This document shows positions 34,493-41,476 of a stretch of DNA of 45,298 nucleotides, one piece after another. Numbering within the stretch: position 1 is the first letter of the stretch; each line of letters begins with the position of its first letter. Below the pieces are notes generated by a model. It ran no database searches. It was not told the DNA's origin and saw only the letters and a list, made by a program, of their open reading frames with translations. The translations under genes were made by a program, and so were the position numbers. The stretch comes from JAWXBR01 sp034440235. GTDB taxonomy: Bacteria > Bacteroidota > Ignavibacteria > Kapaibacteriales > Kapaibacteriaceae. The DNA lies in contig JAWXBR010000063.1 in the NCBI GenBank assembly GCA_034440235.1, positions 1 to 45,298 of the forward strand. Reading direction: 5' to 3'.

Positions 34493-34861
34493 GTTGTCAT
34501 TCCATTTGTAAAGAAATTCAAGAACGTAATGGGGGACGCCGCGTCAGAACCGTCAACACCACTTTGGTGCGAAGTTCATTTCGAACGAATTCGATCAGTA
34601 GAAAAACGAAACCAAGGAGTCCGGTAACGGACTAGAGGACGAGGACGAGGACGTGGGGACGTGGGGACTATGGGATGCGAGGACGAGGGTCGAGGCTGGT
34701 GGGGTTAAAGCGCGTTGCTTGACTCAGAGTTTATCCCAAGAGAGGGGCAAAACCAACACATACACAATTTGGTTCACTCCGCAGGTACGTATTCTGCTAA
34801 GTACCAATAGCCTATGGTATACAGGCAATCATAATGCCGCCGGAAAGTGCGGGATTCTACA
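34493..34861 (+). other. 369-base intergenic region between rpoN and the DUF3494 gene
   Basis: It holds a short stem (AGTCCG-GTAA-CGGACT, 34618-34633), then a purine-rich run of GAGGAC and GTGGGGAC short tandem repeats (about 34635-34690), then 170 bases of ordinary sequence up to the rpoN stop. A small inverted repeat CACCA-CTT-TGGTG lies near 34557. The minus-strand promoter of the DUF3494 gene must lie here, but I see no clear box. No tRNA or known RNA is recognised. Confidence 0.6.
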
Positions 34862-36499
34862 TTAAAGCTCGCGGCGAAGCCTTGCAACAGGTATTCGAAG
34901 CTGCTCGCGGTACTTGGCGACGGTACGGCGGGCGACGTTGTAGCCAATCGTTTTAAGGTCTTTGGCGAGCTTGTCGTCGCTAAGGGGTTTGTGCTTCGAC
35001 TCGACTTCGATGAGTTCTTTGATTTTCTGCTTAATAATGCGGGTTGACACCTCTTCACCCTCGTCGGTGATGAGCGACTCGCTGAAGAAGTATTTCAATT
35101 CGAACGTTCCGAATTCGCTGAGGACATATTTGCCGTTGACAATACGACAGATCGTAGAGATATCGAGTCCGGTTATCTCGGCCACATCACGATAGATAAG
35201 GGGCTTAAGAAAGGTTGGTCCGTGAAGCAGGAACTGTTCCTGTAGACCAGCGATGGCTGTCATTACCCGCAGCATGGTACTCTTGCGTTGACGGATTGCC
35301 TGCATGAGAAACTTTGCGTCTTCATACTTCTTGCGCAACCATTCGCGCGTTTCTTTGTTGAACTTGTGAAACTTCGCTTCCTTCTTTAGGCGCTCGTATG
35401 CGTTACTTACGCGCAGCGTCGGCAGACGACTGTCGTTAACGGTAATTAACAGCTCATCCGAATCCTCTTCACGTTCGATGATGAAGTCGGGTACGACGGT
35501 GTTTATTTCTGGACCGAACGTTCCGCCACCCGGACGCGGATTTAAGTGCCGAATTACTTCGATGGCTTCACGCAAGTACTCTTCGCTGATGTCGAGTTGT
35601 TTCTCGATTACATGATAGTGTTTCATTGCGAACGCGTCGTACGTTTCGGTGAGAATCATCAAAGCAAGTTTCTGAGCAGCATTTGGTTTACGTATAGAGC
35701 GTAACTGACAGACTAAACACTCTTGCACTGTTCGCGAAGCAAATCCTGGCGGGTCGAGATTCTGCAACCTCTTGATTACACCTTCAGCTTGATTGGTTGT
35801 AATCGCGTTTAGGATGCGATGAATGCCATCGAGCTTTGCTTGGTCGAAACCACTACTTCCCATACCGAGCATTGAAGGAGCTTGTAGTGAGAAGTTGTGT
35901 TCGGCAATGAGCACGTTAACTTCGTCGACAATCTCCTGCAAATCGCGACGTAGGTAGCCGTCCTCGTCTACGTTCCCAATGATTTGTTCGCCAAGCAGAC
36001 GCTCCTCATCTGTTAGAGGAAGGAAGCGAAGCTGCTCGAAGAACTCCTCTTCGAACGATGTAGTTGCTTTGAATTGGAAGGATTCGTCGTCTTCCTCTTC
36101 CTCGCGCTGACTGTCCGATGCTTTGCCAGATGAAGGATCTTCACCCCAAATAAGTTTATAAAATTCGAAAGCATCTGTGGGGTCGAATTCACCGGCTTCC
36201 GCAGGTGCATTCTCGGGGACATGATCGCTGCCACCGTCATTGTTACTATCCCGAGCAATCGGACTTCTTGTTTCTAATGCATTGTCAGTCTCTGCACGCA
36301 GTTCGTTAGAGCCTCCGTCCGCGTCACGATCGTCGAACGCATCGTCGGCTTGCTCTTCGAGCATTGGGTTGTTTTCGAGCTCGCTCTGCACGTGCTGCTC
36401 GAATTGCATCGCTGGAAGCTGTAAAAGTTTAAGATACTGTATTTGCTGCGGTGTTAGCGTCTGGTGCAGCGAGGTCTCGAGGTTCAGGCCTAGTTTCAT
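34862..36499 (-). CDS. rpoN: RNA polymerase sigma-54 factor
   Basis: A 545-residue sigma-54. Region I (MKLGLNLETSLHQTLTPQQIQYLKLLQLP, ELENNPMLEEQ) contacts the activator, and an acidic region II of low complexity (about 55-135) follows. The core-binding and HTH regions have LDPPGFASRTVQECLVCQL and STICRIVNGKYV. The RpoN box ARRTVAKYRE is intact near the C-terminus (before QLRIPVARLRREL). It directs transcription at -24/-12 promoters with an AAA+ activator; no activator is in the window. Its start overlaps the DUF3109 stop by 4 bases. Confidence 0.97.
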   Translation of the reverse strand: MKLGLNLETSLHQTLTPQQIQYLKLLQLPAMQFEQHVQSELENNPMLEEQADDAFDDRDADGGSNELRAETDNALETRSPIARDSNNDGGSDHVPENAPAEAGEFDPTDAFEFYKLIWGEDPSSGKASDSQREEEEDDESFQFKATTSFEEEFFEQLRFLPLTDEERLLGEQIIGNVDEDGYLRRDLQEIVDEVNVLIAEHNFSLQAPSMLGMGSSGFDQAKLDGIHRILNAITTNQAEGVIKRLQNLDPPGFASRTVQECLVCQLRSIRKPNAAQKLALMILTETYDAFAMKHYHVIEKQLDISEEYLREAIEVIRHLNPRPGGGTFGPEINTVVPDFIIEREEDSDELLITVNDSRLPTLRVSNAYERLKKEAKFHKFNKETREWLRKKYEDAKFLMQAIRQRKSTMLRVMTAIAGLQEQFLLHGPTFLKPLIYRDVAEITGLDISTICRIVNGKYVLSEFGTFELKYFFSESLITDEGEEVSTRIIKQKIKELIEVESKHKPLSDDKLAKDLKTIGYNVARRTVAKYREQLRIPVARLRREL

Positions 36500-37071
36500 T
36501 GGACGTCCTCGACTTCCTCGCCACGTGCTAATGCGGCAATGCGTTCGTACAATTCAATGCCATACGCACGAACCAGCGCATCCTTTGTCGCTTCAACAAG
36601 AGGTCGCCGAAGCTTCGCGCCAAGTGCGCGTCCAGGAGCACACTCTTCAAACACTTCATAGTGCAGATAAGCCCCGCCGAACCTCGCAATACGTATCGGA
36701 AACAGATGACATGAAAGGGGCTTGCGAAAGGTGCTCTCTCCGTTGTGCCATGCGCGTTCGATAGAACACGTTGCAACGTCACCTTCGTAACGGACGAAGA
36801 CACAATCTTTGTTGTCTATTACGCCAACTTCATACGAACCAGAAAATCCTTCGAGAGGACCATCTGCTTCGAGCTGCTTGCGAGATCGCTCTGATAGATA
36901 AGGCCAGGCTACTTTAACTGCAGCACGTATGTCGTCTACTTCCGTATCGAGTAAGGGCGCTCCCGACCCGCCGGGCAGCGTGCAGCATGCACCCTTGCAA
37001 GCAGAAAGGTCGCATGAAAAAGACGCCGTAAGAACGGCCTCTTCGAGCAGCAAGTGATCGAGTGAAATCAT
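36496..37071 (-). CDS. DUF3109 family cysteine-cluster protein
   Basis: A 191-residue protein with a YkgJ-like cysteine pattern: FSCDLSACKGACCTLPGGSGAPL, DCVFVRYEGDVATCSIERA and KPLSCHLFPIRI, followed by EECAPGRALG. These cysteines likely bind an iron-sulfur cluster or zinc. DUF3109 is frequent in Bacteroidota and of unknown role. It is the first gene of a pair with rpoN (ATGA overlap). There is no Shine-Dalgarno, and a TATTTTCG box ends 5 nt before the ATG, so the mRNA may be leaderless. Confidence 0.88.
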   Translation of the reverse strand: MISLDHLLLEEAVLTASFSCDLSACKGACCTLPGGSGAPLLDTEVDDIRAAVKVAWPYLSERSRKQLEADGPLEGFSGSYEVGVIDNKDCVFVRYEGDVATCSIERAWHNGESTFRKPLSCHLFPIRIARFGGAYLHYEVFEECAPGRALGAKLRRPLVEATKDALVRAYGIELYERIAALARGEEVEDVQ

Positions 37072-37076
37072 CCTGC

Positions 37077-37086
37077 CGAAAATATA
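37077..37086 (-). promoter_or_regulatory. Putative -7 box TATATTTTCG before DUF3109-rpoN
   Basis: On the minus strand TATATTTTCG is followed by GCAGG and the ATG at 37071. It contains the same TATTTTCG octamer seen before pfkA at almost the same distance to the start codon. Confidence 0.35.
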
Positions 37087-37133
37087 GCACGAAAGTTGCT
37101 AGAACGCGCTCTTTAGGCCGTTGGATCATCACG

Positions 37134-37970
37134 TTAGAGCTTTAGGTGCTCTCGCAGGAACGCAACCGCAAGGCTCATCGCGTCTGCAGTTGCCACGGGG
37201 TCGTGCTCGGAATTGCTTGGGTTAGCAAAGGCATGAGGAGCAGCATACGACTTTACCGTAAGCTTCTTGTCAGCCGACTCCATATCCTTTTCAAACTGTT
37301 TGGCTACGGATGGTGTAATCCAGTCATCTTTTGAAGCGAAGATGGCCAGCACGGGTGCTCTCAACGTCTTTAAGCGTTCGACATTTTTCTCGGGCATGCC
37401 GTAGTACATTACGACGGCTGCGGCGTTCTGACCAGCCATTATTCCAGCCTGCAATGCAAACCCGCCGCCCATGCACCAGCCGATTGTTGCAATGCGAGCA
37501 TTAGCTTGTTGTTTGACAATGATTGCATTTATGATTGCCTCGGCGCGATCGTTATTGAGATTCTTCATAGCCTGAGCTGCTTCGTCGCGCGTGTACGCAA
37601 CGACGCCATCGTATAGGTCAACAGCAATTACTCGCACCTTACCATCCAACGCTGTAAAGAGGGCATCTGCCTCGCGCTTGATGTGTTCGTTCAACCCCCA
37701 CCATTCCGGGAATACCAGCAGCACGTTAGACGTTGGTGCCTTTGGCTCTACAGCATAGAACACTGCCGGAGAACCGCCTGAAACCTCAATGCTTTGCAGT
37801 TCGCCATCGGTGGGGTACTGCATGTGCAAAGGCTCTACGTGTGCAGCCACAAAAGCGTCATTCGAAGCAAGTGATGCAAACGTATTTGGGGCAGTGCAGC
37901 ACGAGTGTGTCTGCGCGGACATTGTGGTCATCATTGTCATGACAAATATTACAATCGGTAAGAGCCTCAT
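37134..37970 (-). CDS. Exported dienelactone hydrolase family protein
   Basis: A 278-residue alpha/beta hydrolase with a signal peptide (MRLLPIVIFVMTMMTTMSAQ). The catalytic triad of dienelactone hydrolases is visible: the nucleophile Cys in IGWCMGGGFAL, Asp in SKDDWITP and His in PHAFANPS. LVFPEWWGLNEHIKREADAL marks the oxyanion region. The true substrate in most bacteria is unknown. The mature N-terminus carries CCTAPNTFASL, two adjacent cysteines just after the signal peptide. I chose ATG 37970; the frame is open back into msrA, but that part is msrA's shadow. Confidence 0.87.
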   Translation of the reverse strand: MRLLPIVIFVMTMMTTMSAQTHSCCTAPNTFASLASNDAFVAAHVEPLHMQYPTDGELQSIEVSGGSPAVFYAVEPKAPTSNVLLVFPEWWGLNEHIKREADALFTALDGKVRVIAVDLYDGVVAYTRDEAAQAMKNLNNDRAEAIINAIIVKQQANARIATIGWCMGGGFALQAGIMAGQNAAAVVMYYGMPEKNVERLKTLRAPVLAIFASKDDWITPSVAKQFEKDMESADKKLTVKSYAAPHAFANPSNSEHDPVATADAMSLAVAFLREHLKL

Positions 37971-38068
37971 ACATTGGCCTTGATAAAGGAAACATGATCG
38001 ACAAATTTTGAAGTTGTGTGTACCGGGGTGCTTCGTCTCGTGAGGTACATCGAGCGTTGCTTGGAGTT

Positions 38069-38743
38069 TTATTTCGTTGGCTTCTTTGCCTTGTCGCCAA
38101 ACTGCTTCATGAATTTTTCGACCTTGGGTCTGACAACAAAAGCGCAGTATGGTTGCGAGCCGTTCTGATTGTAGTAGTCCTGATGATAGTCTTCGGCTTT
38201 GTAAAACGTTGTACGCGGACTGATCTCTGTCACAACTGGCTTCGTCCATGTTTTGTTCGAATCGAGTTGGCGTATGTACGCTTCTGCAACTGCTTTTTGC
38301 TCTGGAGTCGAATAGAATATGGCGCTTCGATACTGCGTTCCGACATCATTGCCTTGTCTGTTGAGTGTTGTAGGGTCGTGCGAGGCAAAAAATACCTGCA
38401 ATACTTCATCAAATGATGTCACCGACGGATCGAAGGTGACCTGAACAACCTCTGCGTGTCCAGTGTTTCCTGCACTGACCTGTTTATAGTTCGGATTGAC
38501 AACCATTCCTCCGGTGTAACCACTCTCGACTTTTTGCACACCTTCGAGGAGTTGGAAAACGGCTTCTATGCACCAGAAACAACCGCCGCCGAGAGTGGCG
38601 ACCTCAGAAGTGGTATTCATTTTAGGATGGCCTGTAGGAGGGGTGAATGGTTTTGGGGTCTTACCATCGTCGCTGGCGCACGCCACACATACGAATGCAA
38701 AAACAAGCGCGAGAACAGGTATCGATTTCATGGATGCGAACAT
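38069..38743 (-). CDS. msrA: Peptide methionine sulfoxide reductase MsrA, lipoprotein form
   Basis: 224 residues. The signal peptide ends CVACAS, a lipobox, so the enzyme is anchored in the envelope and repairs S-methionine sulfoxide in exported proteins. The active site is GGGCFWCIEAVFQ; also seen are GYTGG, YKQVSAGNTGHAEVVQVTFDP and YHQDYYNQN. The resolving cysteine usual near the C-terminus may be that in SQPYCAFVV. Two ATGs are possible, 38743 (AGAGG just upstream) and 38731 (MKSIPVLALV). The gene is divergent from the M1 peptidase. Confidence 0.95.
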   Translation of the reverse strand: MFASMKSIPVLALVFAFVCVACASDDGKTPKPFTPPTGHPKMNTTSEVATLGGGCFWCIEAVFQLLEGVQKVESGYTGGMVVNPNYKQVSAGNTGHAEVVQVTFDPSVTSFDEVLQVFFASHDPTTLNRQGNDVGTQYRSAIFYSTPEQKAVAEAYIRQLDSNKTWTKPVVTEISPRTTFYKAEDYHQDYYNQNGSQPYCAFVVRPKVEKFMKQFGDKAKKPTK

Positions 38744-38766
38744 ACGACCTCTAGTATGGTGTGAGA

Positions 38767-38774
38767 TATCTTTG
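38767..38774 (+). promoter_or_regulatory. Putative -7 box TATCTTTG of the M1 peptidase promoter
   Basis: An exact TAnnTTTG match 26 nt before the ATG, in the 57-base divergent gap with msrA. Unlike the other boxes here it leaves room for a 5' leader, and an AAGGAG is present in that leader. Confidence 0.45.
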
Positions 38775-38790
38775 CAGAGGCATAGGTATT

Positions 38791-38796
38791 AAGGAG
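38791..38796 (+). promoter_or_regulatory. Strong Shine-Dalgarno AAGGAG
   Basis: AAGGAG lies 4 nt before ATG 38801 and fixes the start of the aminopeptidase. Few genes in this window have so clear a ribosome binding site. Confidence 0.75.
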
Positions 38797-38800
38797 CATC

Positions 38801-41242
38801 ATGCGGTTTGTTGTCGTTATTGTGGTGTTATGGTTCCCAATCTGGAGCACCTTTGCTCAGAGCCCCTTCCAGCACACGTCTCGCTATGTACATGTTCCAG
38901 GCAGCGAGCCTCGTGAACATGTTGTAGACGTGGAGCGGATGAGTGTAGACGTACGATTCGACCCGCCCGCCGGACTTGTAACGGGGAAGGTGACGCATAC
39001 ATTTCGGGTTCTGCGTTCGCGTGTCGACAGTATTGTATTCGATGGCATTCACATCCGCATACGCTCGGCCTTACTTGGCGGCAAACCAGTACGCACAACC
39101 ACAACCGACACAACAGTTATAGTGCATTGCGAGCCCGCACTTCTTGCGGATCAGGTTGATAGCGTGATGTTCACGTACGAAGCCGAACCACGACGTGGAC
39201 TGTACTTTATAGGATGGGGTGACTCAACGAACCGAATGCGACGTCAGATATGGACGCAAGGTCAGGGCATCGACCACAGGCATTGGATTCCGATGTACGA
39301 CGAAATGAACGACAAGATGATCACCGAGACCATCGTGACATTCGACTCCGCGTACAACGTGCTGAGCAATGGCACAAACGTCTCTGTAGTTAGCAACAAC
39401 GACGGCACCAAGACATGGCATTATTTGATGACGAAGCCCCATGCATCGTATCTGCTAATGCTGGCAATTGGCAAATACGACATCACCGAACGTCGTGCAA
39501 AGAGTGGCGTTGTAAACAGGCTGTACTCCTACCCAGAGTTCCCAGAACGCATAGAACCAACGTATAGGATGAGTACCGACGCAATGGATTTTCTCGAGTC
39601 TGAACTTGGTGTGCCCTATCCGTGGGAGTCATATAGTCAGGTGCCTGTTGCCGACTTCACATTTGGAGCAATGGAGAACACGACAGCTACGGTGTTCGGC
39701 GATTTCTTTCTTACTGATTCTCGTGGCTGGCTCGATCGCAGTTACGTGAACGTGAATATTCATGAGCTCACACATCAATGGTTCGGCGATTACATCACGG
39801 CCCGCAGCTCTAAACACGCGTGGTTGCAAGAAAGCTTCGCGACATTTTACCCGCATTTAATGCTGCGTGGTTACGGTGGCGAGGACGCATATCAATGGAG
39901 CAGACGAGGCATGCACCAGCAGGCATTGTCCGCAGGCGAGAAAGATCGTCTACCAATTGTCCACCCCTCAGCGGGCACTGCACGCATTTACCCAAAAGGT
40001 GCCTCTGTAATCGACATGATGCGATACACGTTTGGTGAACGCGATGTGCGCACGGTCTTTACGCACTATCTAAAGCACCATGCGTATTCGAATGTAGAAA
40101 CCAGCGACCTGTATCACTCTTTTCAAGACACGCTTGGGATTACACCCGATTGGTTTTTTGATCAGTGGTTATATAGGGGAGGCGAGCCCCATTTCAAGAT
40201 CAGTACTTGGAACGGCGAGCGCGAAGGGTCGGCTGTGACGGTTGTGAGCGTAGAACAAAAGCATCCTGTCGACGACCTTACGGGTTACTTCCGTATGCCT
40301 ATTGTTCTCGAGGCGCACTATCCCAACGGCAGACGCGACAGTGTAAGAGCATGGATCGACGGACAGCATACCACCGTAGTCATCCCCAACACGCAGGGTA
40401 AACCTCCGGCATTCGTTTTGTTCGACCCGGGTTCGTATGTGCTTAAACGTGTGCAGTTCGACAAGTCGTGGGACCAACGCGCAGCTCAGCTGAAGGCAGC
40501 CCCCTACATGATTGACCGCTACGATGCTCTCGAGTCGTTGCGTGCCGACACGTCACGTTCGGAGGAGCGGCTTGTACTGCTAAAAGATGTAATGTCCAAA
40601 GAATCCTTTCCGGCTATGCGTTCAGAAGCAGTTCGGCAGGCCGCAGGCATGTTGTCGCCAAAACGGTTCGACATTCTTGCTAAGGGGCTAAAAGATGGGT
40701 CTTCGGAGGTACGGCTTGCCGCTATTTCTTCGATGTCCGTCGTGCCGCTGGAGCTTCGTTCCAACGTAGAGGCCCTCCTCTCAGATTCCTCATATAACGT
40801 TATAAGTCAGGCACTTACGGTGCTTTCGAACTCGTTTCCCGGGGAACGCAACTTGTTTTTGCAGCGGACGCAGTCCGTACGCGGACCTCATGAGCGCATC
40901 CGCATTGCCTGGTTGGAGTCAAGTCTAGCCGAACCCAGTGCTAGGGGAGGCGCGTTGGAGCAGGAGCTTATAGATCTGGGTAGCTCGGCGTGGGAATTTC
41001 GTACACGCGTCAACGCTTTCGAGGCTTGGCGGAGGCTGAATATTCTGACTAGTGCGTCGATTCGTAACGCCATGGATGCACTCGTCAACCCCAACGAGAG
41101 ACTGTCCGAGCCAGCCAGAACATACCTAGACGCAATGCGTGTGCAAACGCAGTTCCGTTCCGAAATTCTCCGACAGGCGATTGCTCTGGAACCTCAGCTA
41201 AAAACGTGGCGTAGGGAGCGGCTCCAAGCCTATATGCACTAA
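38801..41242 (+). CDS. Secreted M1 family zinc aminopeptidase with HEAT-like tail
   Basis: 813 residues. The signal peptide is MRFVVVIVVLWFPIWSTFAQ. A beta-sandwich domain (about 25-225) is followed by the thermolysin-like catalytic domain with the substrate motif FGAMENTT (near 288-292), the zinc site HELTHQWFGDY (near 320) and the third ligand in WLQESFATFYP; all key residues are intact. The C-terminal third (about 590-813) is helical and HEAT-like (LAKGLKDGSSEVRLAAISSM, ALTVLSNSF). It should trim amino acids from peptides outside the cell or in the periplasm. No T9SS sorting domain is seen, so export is probably to the periplasm. Confidence 0.95.
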   Translation: MRFVVVIVVLWFPIWSTFAQSPFQHTSRYVHVPGSEPREHVVDVERMSVDVRFDPPAGLVTGKVTHTFRVLRSRVDSIVFDGIHIRIRSALLGGKPVRTTTTDTTVIVHCEPALLADQVDSVMFTYEAEPRRGLYFIGWGDSTNRMRRQIWTQGQGIDHRHWIPMYDEMNDKMITETIVTFDSAYNVLSNGTNVSVVSNNDGTKTWHYLMTKPHASYLLMLAIGKYDITERRAKSGVVNRLYSYPEFPERIEPTYRMSTDAMDFLESELGVPYPWESYSQVPVADFTFGAMENTTATVFGDFFLTDSRGWLDRSYVNVNIHELTHQWFGDYITARSSKHAWLQESFATFYPHLMLRGYGGEDAYQWSRRGMHQQALSAGEKDRLPIVHPSAGTARIYPKGASVIDMMRYTFGERDVRTVFTHYLKHHAYSNVETSDLYHSFQDTLGITPDWFFDQWLYRGGEPHFKISTWNGEREGSAVTVVSVEQKHPVDDLTGYFRMPIVLEAHYPNGRRDSVRAWIDGQHTTVVIPNTQGKPPAFVLFDPGSYVLKRVQFDKSWDQRAAQLKAAPYMIDRYDALESLRADTSRSEERLVLLKDVMSKESFPAMRSEAVRQAAGMLSPKRFDILAKGLKDGSSEVRLAAISSMSVVPLELRSNVEALLSDSSYNVISQALTVLSNSFPGERNLFLQRTQSVRGPHERIRIAWLESSLAEPSARGGALEQELIDLGSSAWEFRTRVNAFEAWRRLNILTSASIRNAMDALVNPNERLSEPARTYLDAMRVQTQFRSEILRQAIALEPQLKTWRRERLQAYMH

Positions 41243-41476
41243 TGGTACTGGTCAAGTAAAATTCTGGTATGGTTTATGCTGGTTATGGAGTATTCGGCAC
41301 AGTGATCCGTTTGGAGCTCTGTGTCTGAGTTTTGTGTGCACTTTTGTACACACAAGTTCTACATGCTCGGTCATGGCCTTCTGTCGCGTAATTTTTGCGT
41401 GATCAATGCAAAAGGCGTGCCTGATGCTTATTCTATCGATACTTCTGTTTTTAACAAACATTTCATGGGTTCAGAA
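41243..41476 (+). other. Intergenic region before the giant surface protein
   Basis: 234 bases with no recognised box, hairpin or RNA. It contains only a 69-residue minus-strand reading frame that resembles no family and has no supporting signals. The promoter of the downstream gene probably lies here. Confidence 0.5.

Noticed and set aside
34493..34861. A tRNA or other structured RNA
   Set aside because: No cloverleaf, no T-loop GGTTCRA in context and no known RNA motif could be built.
38018..38249. N-terminal extension of the dienelactone hydrolase into msrA
   Set aside because: The extra 93 residues are msrA in another frame; a signal peptide begins at 37970.
41252..41461. A 69-residue minus-strand gene after the M1 peptidase
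   Set aside because: No Shine-Dalgarno, no family and no neighbour support.
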